This document shows positions 15,006-22,504 of a DNA stretch of 35,512 nucleotides, piece after piece; the first letter of the stretch is position 1, and the number at the start of each line of letters is the position of its first letter. Origin of the DNA: CAYMPH01 sp964392365 (GTDB taxonomy: Bacteria; Spirochaetota; UBA4802; UBA5550); contig CAYMPH010000027.1 of NCBI GenBank assembly GCA_964392365.1, positions 1 through 35,512 of the forward strand, given 5' to 3'. Under the pieces are notes generated by a model. That model had not been told where the DNA came from and did not search any database. It was given only the letters and a program-made list of their open reading frames with translations. Position numbers and translations under genes: made by a program.

Positions 15006-17166
15006 TTGCAGCCTCCGGAGAAAAACGTCTGCTCAATTTCTTTTTCCTGAGTATACTCATTCTCCATACAATTATTCCGGATATAACAACAAGAATCGGT
15101 ACTCCTGCTATATTAACAGCTTTCAGCGCGAATCTAGCATTGTCGCTTGTTTTCTTTAATGGGTTATGAGTTATATTTTTCGCCCGCATTTCAGGTGAAT
15201 ATGTTTTGCCGGAAAGATAATCAATCATATTTCTGATAAACAGGCTGTTAGGATACATCTCCACTCTGCTGCCTGCGGCTCCGCCAGCTATTATTTTCCC
15301 TGAATCAACAATGAAGCCTGACTTTGTTATTTCCGAAGTTCCCACAACAATAATTTCAGATTTACCTGACTGAACAGTTGCATCAAGCCTGCTGCCGGAA
15401 GATATATTTTCCTTTTTATCCTGATTCTTTTCATTTTTATTTTCTTTATTTTCAGGTTCCTTCATGCCTTTGAAAGAGCTTTCAAATTTTCCTGAAACAG
15501 AAACAGCGACAGGATAACTTTTATTATCGCCTTTGGATTCCCCGAGCATCATCGGATTGAATGAAATCCTTCCTGTCATCAGCCAGCTGTCATCTGATGA
15601 GGAAACAAGCCTGATCGCTCTGGCGTTATTTTTTATGCGCTCATCATCAACAGTTATAGATGAAACTCTAATTAAAGCAAGGCTTTTCAGATATTTTGTG
15701 ATGACGCTATCCATTGACATATTGCTGTCTCTGATAATCGGAACTACAGGATAATCTACAATCATATTTCCGAGATTTGCTTTAGCACAGTTTTTATCGA
15801 GCACGATATTTTTATTTACTTCAACCCCGTATGACCTGAGCAGCTGTTCGAGGCCTGTATTGACCGGAATTACCGGAGGAGGCCCCTGGAACATATTCTG
15901 CTGTGCGCCTAAGTTTAACTCAGTAAATGAATCTATAAAGAAAACAGCATCGCGCCCCTTCATTAAGAACTGATCCAGTTTAAAAACTTCATACTGGGAA
16001 AATTCCTGTTTAGGACCGTTTATTATCAGAACTTTTACATCGTCTGGAATATCTTCAGCAAGATTTACAGGGACAATCTCATAACTGTCAGAAATTAATT
16101 TTTTAAAAAGTCCAGCTCCTTCAGGGGTTCTTTCATCATTAATATCAAGCTCCCCATGGCCTGTTACATAACCAACTTTTATATATGATGATATTACAGC
16201 GTTCAGCGCTTCATTGATTTTTGCATCAAGATTTTCAAACCCGGCAATTGCATATCCGCCAAGAACATTACGGCCTATACCAACCGGTAATATAGCGAAT
16301 TTATTGTTATATTCAATAACTATGCCGAGAGTCCCTTCTCCTGCCTGTAATGGATTTCCTGTCCTGGAAGTTCCAGGCTGCCATTTAATTTTATTGAGAC
16401 CATAGTGCGATGCAGGATCATTCTGATCCCTGATATTCTCTGTTTCAATTACCTGAAGATTCAGTTTTTCATAATTGGTTTTATTGCTTTTTGCAAAAGC
16501 AGTTCTTACGATTCCTTCTATTGTTTCAATCCCGTCTATAGGCAAAGATTTCAATCTGCCGTCGAGAAAAAGCTTTATATCAATCGGTTTGTCCAAAGCG
16601 ATCAGGCTGTTATGCTTGGCTGTCATTTTTTCAATCGCTGTTGTTATTTCATATTCAAGACCCGCGCTGTCTGCAAGAGCATTTATTTTTTCAATTAAAT
16701 CCGCATGCTGAAGAACCACAGCCATATATGATTTCCTGAGCTTAACCTGATCACCGGAAAGCTCCCTGCTCGTAACAGGCTGAACACCATAATCCGCTGC
16801 TTCTTTTTCGAGATTGGATTCCTTTACAAATTCATATTTAAAATTCCCGCTGCTGTAAAAGCTGTATTCAGATAAAAGGTCTTTCAGATACCTTGCAACA
16901 GTTGCATGCTCAGCAGGAAGATCCTTCGAAAAAAACACCTTGATCACGAACTTGTCTTTTAATCCTTTAACAGTTTCCTTGCTTTTTTTTGAAAGGGAAT
17001 AGCTTCCTGATCTTGTAAGATCTATTCTCAGATTTATTCCGGAGATTACAAGATTAAACATTAAAACAATGATAATAGTTAGAATAATCTGCGACTTCTC
17101 TGCTCTCTCATCAAGCAGGTTTGTAATTTTTGTTTTTATATTGTTAAAAATTTCTCTTATATTCAT
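14998..17166 (-). CDS. GldG-like ABC-type transport auxiliary protein
   Basis: 722 residues of the ABC_transp_aux/GldG family. One membrane segment near the N-terminus (about 26-48) is followed by a large outer domain (RIDLTRSGSYSLSKKSKETV, VIKVFFSKDLPAE, VGYVTGHGELDIND, VLIINGPKQEFSQYE, MKGRDAVFFID). A second membrane segment is near the C-terminus (about 684-706, VPILVVISGIIVWRM), then a short basic tail. A Lys/Glu/Asn-rich insert sits near 565-585. In Bacteroidetes GldG works with GldA and GldF in gliding; in other phyla the same trio exists without gliding, with unknown cargo. GAGAGGAG precedes the ATG. The gene starts 2 bases after the permease stop. Confidence 0.88.
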   Translation of the reverse strand: MNIREIFNNIKTKITNLLDERAEKSQIILTIIIVLMFNLVISGINLRIDLTRSGSYSLSKKSKETVKGLKDKFVIKVFFSKDLPAEHATVARYLKDLLSEYSFYSSGNFKYEFVKESNLEKEAADYGVQPVTSRELSGDQVKLRKSYMAVVLQHADLIEKINALADSAGLEYEITTAIEKMTAKHNSLIALDKPIDIKLFLDGRLKSLPIDGIETIEGIVRTAFAKSNKTNYEKLNLQVIETENIRDQNDPASHYGLNKIKWQPGTSRTGNPLQAGEGTLGIVIEYNNKFAILPVGIGRNVLGGYAIAGFENLDAKINEALNAVISSYIKVGYVTGHGELDINDERTPEGAGLFKKLISDSYEIVPVNLAEDIPDDVKVLIINGPKQEFSQYEVFKLDQFLMKGRDAVFFIDSFTELNLGAQQNMFQGPPPVIPVNTGLEQLLRSYGVEVNKNIVLDKNCAKANLGNMIVDYPVVPIIRDSNMSMDSVITKYLKSLALIRVSSITVDDERIKNNARAIRLVSSSDDSWLMTGRISFNPMMLGESKGDNKSYPVAVSVSGKFESSFKGMKEPENKENKNEKNQDKKENISSGSRLDATVQSGKSEIIVVGTSEITKSGFIVDSGKIIAGGAAGSRVEMYPNSLFIRNMIDYLSGKTYSPEMRAKNITHNPLKKTSDNARFALKAVNIAGVPILVVISGIIVWRMSILRKKKLSRRFSPEAAND

Positions 17167-17168
17167 TG

Positions 17169-17879
17169 TTATCTCCTCTCTTCAAGGACTTTCTCAGATG
17201 CAAGTACCGAGATAATAATAAGAGATATAAAATAGGTAATATCCCTGAGGTCTATAATACCTCTTGCAATATTCTGAAAATGATAATCCGAACCCAGATA
17301 ATCGAACATCGAAGTCCATGATGGCAGGTATACCATTATTTTATCAACCAGCCAGAGGAAAAAAGAAAATGAAACTGCTGATATAAAAGCAATAATCTGA
17401 TTTTTTGTAATGGATGATGCAAGCACTCCAATTGATGAGTATGCTGCGCCGAGCAGTAATGCTCCGAGGTAACCTCCGATTATGGGACCGGCATCCGGTT
17501 TTCCTACTGCTATTACAGTGACAGCATATGCAAGTGTAGGCACAAGCATCAGCCATGAAAAAACCGTGCCTGCCATAAGCTTTCCGAGAACAACTTCTCT
17601 GGTCGTTACAGGCAGAGTAAGAAGCACTTCAAGTGTTCCGCTGTGTTTTTCCTCGGCAAAAAGTTTCATTGTAACTGCAGGTATAACAAAAGTGTATATC
17701 AGCGGCAGAAGCTGAAAAAAGCTTCTCATATCAGCCTGATTAAGATAGAAAAAATCCTTGAAAAAAAAGAATCCGGAGAAAATTAAAAAAACTGAAATTA
17801 CTATATATGCAACCGGACTTGAAAAATATCCCGAAAGTTCCCTTTTCATTATGATAATAGGCAATTTAAATTTATTCAT
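17169..17879 (-). CDS. ABC-2 type permease, GldF-like
   Basis: 236 residues with six predicted membrane segments. KRELSGYFSSPVAYIVISVF at the start and FAEEKHSGTLEVLLTLPVT (about 76-94) are family hallmarks of ABC-2/GldF permeases. I chose ATG at 17879 because GGAGGCGGAA sits directly upstream and the homologous part begins here; a frame extended to 17942 would overlap the ATPase by 71 bases. The start overlaps the ATPase stop by 8 bases. It forms the membrane channel of the ABC exporter encoded by this operon. Confidence 0.9.
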   Translation of the reverse strand: MNKFKLPIIIMKRELSGYFSSPVAYIVISVFLIFSGFFFFKDFFYLNQADMRSFFQLLPLIYTFVIPAVTMKLFAEEKHSGTLEVLLTLPVTTREVVLGKLMAGTVFSWLMLVPTLAYAVTVIAVGKPDAGPIIGGYLGALLLGAAYSSIGVLASSITKNQIIAFISAVSFSFFLWLVDKIMVYLPSWTSMFDYLGSDYHFQNIARGIIDLRDITYFISLIIISVLASEKVLEERR

Positions 17880-18837
17880 TTCCGCCTCCATTAGAATCTG
17901 AGCCTGCAGCACCGCGAGTGAGTTCCCTGAATATATTTTCAAGGCTCGTCTGATCCTGTTTCATTTCATGCAGGTTCCATCCTCTTGATGCTATTGTCCT
18001 GAAAACCTCAGGTTCAACAGAAGAATCACCTGTACAACTTATTGAAGCTTCAACAATTCCCTGATCAGAAATTTTTTCAACTCCAGCAACTCCGCTGATT
18101 GAACCGACAGCATCAGCGAAACTGTTATAATCCGTACCCGAAACTTTAACAGTAATTTTTCTGGAACTGCTTTTAAGATTCTGAAGCGTGCTGGTCTTTT
18201 CATCTGCAGCTATTGTGCCATTATTTATGATAATTACCCTTGCACAGGATGCTTCCACTTCAGAAAGAATATGGGTTGATAAAATAACAGTTTTTTCTTT
18301 TCCTATTTCTTTAATAAGATTTCTTATTTCAATTATCTGATTAGGATCAAGTCCGCTTGTAGGTTCATCAAGAATTAAAATTTCCGGATCGTGAATAAGA
18401 GCCTGGGCAAGACCGGTCCTCTGCCTGTAACCTTTTGAAAGTTCGCTGATATTTTTATGCATTACCTCTTTCAGTCCGCAAAGGCCTGATGTTTTGTCAA
18501 TGCTGCTTTCCAGTTTCTCTTTTGCAATTCCTCTCATCTCAGCAATAAATTTTAAATAATCATAAACTGTCATATCAGGATACAAGGGAGCTGATTCCGG
18601 CAGATATCCTATCAACTTTTTTGTTTCAATAGATTGAGCTTCCGAGTCCATGCCTGAGATATTTATTTTGCCGCTATCGGGTTTCAGATAACCTGTGAGC
18701 ATTCTAAGAGTTGTGGTTTTTCCTGCGCCATTTGGTCCAAGCAGGCCGGTTATTTCCCCGCTGTTTATTTCAAAAGAAATATTTTTAACAGCAGCAAAAT
18801 CGCCATAATATTTTGATATGCCTTCTGCGCTTATCAT
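17872..18837 (-). CDS. ABC transporter ATP-binding protein, GldA-like
   Basis: 321 residues. Walker A GPNGAGKT (34-41), Q-loop region IGYLPESAPLYPDMTV, signature LSKGYRQR (133-140), Walker B ILILDEP (153-159) and the switch His in STHILSEVE. A C-terminal domain of about 100 residues (KITVKVSGTDYNSFADAV onwards) matches the DUF4162-like extension of GldA/NatA-type ATPases. It powers the ABC-2 permease encoded next. First gene of the unit ATPase-permease-GldG-DUF4340(-lon). GGAGAG lies 6 bases before the ATG. Confidence 0.93.
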   Translation of the reverse strand: MISAEGISKYYGDFAAVKNISFEINSGEITGLLGPNGAGKTTTLRMLTGYLKPDSGKINISGMDSEAQSIETKKLIGYLPESAPLYPDMTVYDYLKFIAEMRGIAKEKLESSIDKTSGLCGLKEVMHKNISELSKGYRQRTGLAQALIHDPEILILDEPTSGLDPNQIIEIRNLIKEIGKEKTVILSTHILSEVEASCARVIIINNGTIAADEKTSTLQNLKSSSRKITVKVSGTDYNSFADAVGSISGVAGVEKISDQGIVEASISCTGDSSVEPEVFRTIASRGWNLHEMKQDQTSLENIFRELTRGAAGSDSNGGGNE

Positions 18838-18893
18838 TCGACTCTCCGATTAAGAAATTTTTTATAATATTAAAATTCATCTTTTCATGAACT

Positions 18894-18921
18894 AAAGCCC
18901 CCTCCGGGGATTGGGGGGTTT
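18894..18921. repeat. GC-rich hairpin between cupin and ABC operon
   Basis: AAAGCCCCC and GGGGGGTTT can pair around a 10-base loop with one G-G mismatch. No T run follows in either direction. It sits 55 bases after the cupin stop on the minus strand, so it may be a terminator without a T tract or an interspersed hairpin repeat. Confidence 0.35.
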
Positions 18922-18975
18922 CATTAAACACTGAATTCTTCAATTTAGTGTTATATCCGGGAACTTGTTACAAAA

Positions 18976-19326
18976 TTATGATCTGCCGAAATCATCTTCC
19001 AGTCTGATGATATCATCCTCGCCGAAATATGAGCCGGTCTGGATCTCAATGAAAACAAGATCGGTTTTACCGGTGTTTTCGATGCGATGCTTTTCACCAG
19101 CAATAATATCGACGCACCCGCCTTCATTTAAAGGAACAGGACGATCATTCAGAGTAACTACTCCCTGACCGTGAATAACGACCCAATGCTCGGAGCGTTT
19201 TTCATGTTTCTGCAGACTGAGTCTCTTTTCCGGATAAACTGTTATGCGCTTGACTTTATGAGTCTCATGATCGCAGAGAATATCGTAAAAGCCCCAGGGT
19301 CTATGATTATCTTCCATAAGAGCCAT
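18976..19326 (-). CDS. Stand-alone mannose-6-phosphate isomerase type II (cupin) protein
   Basis: 116 residues, equal to the C-terminal isomerase domain of ManC/AlgA-type bifunctional enzymes without the nucleotidyltransferase. RPWGFYDIL (9-17), the metal-binding cupin motif with QKHEKRSEHWVV, GEKHRIENTG, and the closing EIQTGSYFGEDDIIRLEDDFGR are all diagnostic. It probably interconverts mannose-6-phosphate and fructose-6-phosphate, although lone domains may have diverged. No clear ribosome site is visible before the ATG at 19326, and a second in-frame ATG follows three codons later. No sugar-nucleotide genes are nearby. Confidence 0.85.
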   Translation of the reverse strand: MALMEDNHRPWGFYDILCDHETHKVKRITVYPEKRLSLQKHEKRSEHWVVIHGQGVVTLNDRPVPLNEGGCVDIIAGEKHRIENTGKTDLVFIEIQTGSYFGEDDIIRLEDDFGRS

Positions 19327-19458
19327 ATATATACACGCTGTTTAATATTTCAATTATTTTTATTTGAATATTAAACGTAATTTATTTTTATTGACACAGG
19401 CAGTTTTTTAACCACAGAGTTAAAGAAACACAGAGAAAAATTTAAGAAGATAAAGATA

Positions 19459-19540
19459 TAAGGGGATATGGAGATATTTAGAGATGAGGAGATATAAAAA
19501 TTTTTATCCCCATATCCCTAAATTCTCCCTATCCCCTGCG
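19459..19540. repeat. Imperfect 80-bp palindrome of GGGATAT/GGAGAT strings
   Basis: A purine-rich left arm (19459-19500, with AGGGGATATGGAGATATTTA) is mirrored around AAAAA/TTTTT at 19496-19505 by a pyrimidine-rich right arm (19501-19540, whose complement reads AGGGGATAGGGAGAATTTAG). It is preceded at about 19410-19436 by ACCACAGAGTT and ACACAGAGA. Together they fill most of the 341-bp spacer between the divergent cupin and mutS2 genes. It looks like an interspersed element rather than a terminator. Confidence 0.7.
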
Positions 19541-19667
19541 CTTACACATGATTGTTCTAAAAATAACTATTTTATTGATAAATAATGATATAGAAAAATA
19601 AACGCCTTAACTATGTGTATCAGTGCCTCTGCATCATAATCATACAGGATTAATATTATAAAATACC

Positions 19668-22094
19668 ATGATAAACAATAATCAGATAAACCTACAGCAG
19701 CGCTCGCTTGAAGTTCTTGAATGGAACGGAATAACATCCCTTCTGTCTCAAAACTGTGCCACAGATAAAGGAAGAGCACTTGCTTCTTCTATTGACTCCT
19801 TATCTGCTTCTGATGTAAAAATTCAGATAAAGAAAATTTCTGCGATAAAGGATTTATCCGGCCTTGGCAGGGTAATAAGCTTTGACGGAATCACAGATAT
19901 AGAAAAGCAGATAATTCATTCTGTAAAAGGCGCTGTTTTAACAATTGAAGAAATCATTTCAGTTAAAAATTTCATCACAGGCTCGGAAAAAATCAGGCGG
20001 TTTCTGAAAGAAGAAAGCGCGGAATATCCAATGCTGCAGGATGAATACAAACAGCTGATTAAACTTGATGATATCGGGAAACTGCTTAATGAATCGCTTA
20101 CTGATACAGGCGAGCTTTCTGAACGAAAATATCCCGGGCTTAAAAAAATCAGAGACGAAATATTCTCATCAAGGAAAAGCATTGAATCAAAAATTTCCGC
20201 TTTAATCAATTCGTCTGTGATGGAAAACATTATACAGGAAAAAACTTCTGCAATCCGCGGCGGAAGATACGTTATACTGATAAAAGCCGGAATGAAATCC
20301 AAGATCAGGGGAACAGTACACGATATATCTTCAAGCGGGCAGACCTTATATTTCGAGCCTGAAGAAATTTCCGGGCTGAACAGTTCGCTTGTCAGCGTTG
20401 AGGGTGACCTGCGTATAGAAACATATAAAATTTTAACAGAAATATCAGGCAGGATCGGAGAAAATTCAGAGCCGCTTTTATCGAACATTGAGAAGATTGC
20501 ATATATTGATTTTTTAAATTCCTCTGCAAGTGTAAGCAGCAGGCTTAAACTCTCAGAGCCGGAAATATCAGACACCCCTGTAATGAATCTTATAAATGCA
20601 AGACATCCTCTTCTATACATGATGAATCCTGATACAGTAATATCAAACAATATTGAGCTTGGGAAAAATTTCAACTGCCTTTTAATTTCAGGCGCGAACA
20701 CCGGGGGCAAAACCGTGCTCCTGAAGACGATAGGATTATGCGCGCTCATGGCAGCACGCGGACTTCATATACCGGCAGGAGCAGATTCATCAATAGGACT
20801 ATTTTCAAAAATTTTTGCTGATATTGGAGATGACCAGAACATTGCCCAGTCTCTGTCAACATTCTCAGGCCAGATACTTTTTCTGAATGAAACAATCCGT
20901 CTTGCTGATAAAAATACTCTTGTTCTGATAGACGAAATTATAACAGGAACAAATCCGAGACAGGGAGCTGCAATTTCCCAGGCAGCGCTCGAGGAGCTCA
21001 TAAACACTGAGTGCAGAATGATAGTCACCACACACTATTCCGAACTGAAAGACCTTCCAACAGGAGACGCGCGGTTTCAGAACGCATCAGTATCATTCGA
21101 CTCTGAAAATCTCAAGCCCACATATATGCTGAAAACAGGAATGCCGGGCGTGAGCTATGCTCTTGAGATTGCAGGCAAATACGGTTTATCTGATAAGGTC
21201 ATATCAAGATCAAGGGAGCTTCTGGACGAAAGGGAAATCAGCACCGAAGCGCTGATAGAAAAAATCCAGAAGCATGAGCAGCAGCTCGCATTCAAGGAAG
21301 ATGAAATATCAGCAATGAAATCAAAGCTTCAGACAGAGCTCGACGAAGCCATGGAAAGAAATATCCGCCTGAAAAAAAGAATGGAAGAGGTGATGCGCGG
21401 AGAAGGAATTGATTTTCTCGACAAGCTCTCTTCATATAAAAAAACAATAGCGGATAAAATAAGTTCTCTTCAGAAGGCAGGACAGCCCGAAGCAATGAAA
21501 CTCTCAGCTGAAATTTCCGGGATGAAAGATGAAATTACTTCCAATCTTGGAAGAGCCAGGCAGGAAATTCACGGCTTTGATTATATTCAGGCTGATGCGT
21601 CTGTTCTGAAAACCGGTGATAAAGTTTTTATTCCCCAGATTGAAACAGAAGGCAAAATTGAAAGCATAGAATCAGACGGCGAAACAGCGCAGATTATTCT
21701 CGGCGGAAGCATCAGGGCGAGATTTAAGATAAGCAATCTTTACGTAAAACTGCATTTAGATAAAAATCAGAAAAGCAGATCCGATAAAAAAACTGTTAAA
21801 CTTCAAAGTCCTGTCACTGAAGATACAATTCCGCTGACAATTCAGACAAGCTTCAATACAATTGATCTCAGAGGCAAAAGGGTTGAAGAGGGAATTTCTA
21901 TTATGGAATCGAAACTGGATTCCATGATGAGATCCGGAATTAATACTGTTATTATAATTCACGGGCACGGGACCGGCGCAATGAAGGAAGCTGTGCGGAG
22001 CAATTTAAGAAGTTCTTACTATGCTGAATCTTTCAGGCGCGGAGAGATGCAGGAAGGCGGGGATGGGGTTACTGTGGTGTCTGTAAGCGTTTAG
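19668..22094 (+). CDS. mutS2: Endonuclease/ATPase MutS2
   Basis: 808 residues, full length. It lacks the mismatch-recognition domains of MutS1. The core/lever region is about 10-300, then the MutS ATPase with Walker A GANTGGKT (342-349), signature STFSGQI (397-403) and Walker B LVLIDEI (418-424). A coiled-coil clamp-like arm spans about 510-620. The C-terminal Smr nuclease domain (about 735-808) has IDLRGKRVEE and IIHGHGTGAMKEAVR. MutS2 acts on recombination intermediates and, in some bacteria, on collided ribosomes. The ATG at 19668 has no strong Shine-Dalgarno. The gene is monocistronic; its stop is directly followed by a GC-rich repeat cluster. Confidence 0.97.
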   Translation: MINNNQINLQQRSLEVLEWNGITSLLSQNCATDKGRALASSIDSLSASDVKIQIKKISAIKDLSGLGRVISFDGITDIEKQIIHSVKGAVLTIEEIISVKNFITGSEKIRRFLKEESAEYPMLQDEYKQLIKLDDIGKLLNESLTDTGELSERKYPGLKKIRDEIFSSRKSIESKISALINSSVMENIIQEKTSAIRGGRYVILIKAGMKSKIRGTVHDISSSGQTLYFEPEEISGLNSSLVSVEGDLRIETYKILTEISGRIGENSEPLLSNIEKIAYIDFLNSSASVSSRLKLSEPEISDTPVMNLINARHPLLYMMNPDTVISNNIELGKNFNCLLISGANTGGKTVLLKTIGLCALMAARGLHIPAGADSSIGLFSKIFADIGDDQNIAQSLSTFSGQILFLNETIRLADKNTLVLIDEIITGTNPRQGAAISQAALEELINTECRMIVTTHYSELKDLPTGDARFQNASVSFDSENLKPTYMLKTGMPGVSYALEIAGKYGLSDKVISRSRELLDEREISTEALIEKIQKHEQQLAFKEDEISAMKSKLQTELDEAMERNIRLKKRMEEVMRGEGIDFLDKLSSYKKTIADKISSLQKAGQPEAMKLSAEISGMKDEITSNLGRARQEIHGFDYIQADASVLKTGDKVFIPQIETEGKIESIESDGETAQIILGGSIRARFKISNLYVKLHLDKNQKSRSDKKTVKLQSPVTEDTIPLTIQTSFNTIDLRGKRVEEGISIMESKLDSMMRSGINTVIIIHGHGTGAMKEAVRSNLRSSYYAESFRRGEMQEGGDGVTVVSVSV

Positions 22095-22097
22095 GTT

Positions 22098-22310
22098 TTT
22101 TCTGCTGGCGCAGGGCGAGCTGCGGGATTGAACCGCATTTGCAAAGCTTAAATGAGATACAGCTGGTGAGCGGAGCCGAACCAGCGCATTGGAATTGCTG
22201 TATAGCTTAATCTCAAGAAGGGATGAAGGTCTTTTCTGCTGGCGCAGGGCGAGGTGAACACTGGGGATGTGCAGTGTATCAATTCTCATAAGAAGAGATG
22301 GCTGTCGCGT
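22098..22310. repeat. GC-rich repeat cluster, two diverged tandem units
   Basis: A 22-base string beginning TTTTCTGCTGGCGCAGGGCG is identical at 22098-22119 and 22232-22253. Each copy is followed by a related segment: ATCTCAAGAAGGGATGA at 22210-22226 and TTCTCATAAGAAGAGATGG at 22283-22301. Unit 1 also contains a hairpin GCTGGT-(12)-ACCAGC (22162-22185) around GGTGAGCGGAGCCGAACC. The cluster is much richer in G and C than the flanking genes. Confidence 0.8.
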
Positions 22311-22504
22311 CAGCCCCCTCTCCTTATGTATCCACTCCCCCACGCCCGCTCATTTTGCCGCGGAGGCTATTAGGGTCTTTTACTGTTTAAAATTATTCCT
22401 GTTTCAAGGAAACTTTTATTCCCTCCTGGGGTGAATCACCACCTCTATAGCCGGTGAGGTTAGACACCGGCTCGAATGGAAATAATAAACTCAACATTCA
22501 CTTG
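22311..22504. other. Non-coding tail of the repeat islet, with hairpin
   Basis: No credible gene. A perfect 7-bp stem GCCGGTG/CACCGGC (22450-22456 with 22465-22471) lies about 35 bases after the helicase stop on the minus strand. No T run follows, so a terminator role is uncertain. Confidence 0.45.

Noticed and set aside
17880..17942. Earlier start for the GldF-like permease
   Set aside because: It would overlap the ATPase gene by 71 bases and has no ribosome site; 17879 has GGAGGCGG directly before it.
18894..18921. Strong Rho-independent terminator after the cupin gene
   Set aside because: The hairpin has a mismatch and no T run on either strand, so it is listed only as a hairpin.
19916..20749. 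277-codon frame antisense to mutS2
   Set aside because: Long only because of the codon bias of mutS2; Ser/Ile-rich without domain, and mutS2 is certain.
22098..22310. CRISPR array
   Set aside because: Only two exact copies 134 bases apart with diverged flanks and no cas gene; not the regular repeat-spacer pattern.
22005..22343. 112-codon minus-strand frame over the mutS2 end and repeat islet
   Set aside because: It is antisense to the Smr domain and reads through repeats; Ser/Arg-rich content is typical of non-coding GC-rich repeat.
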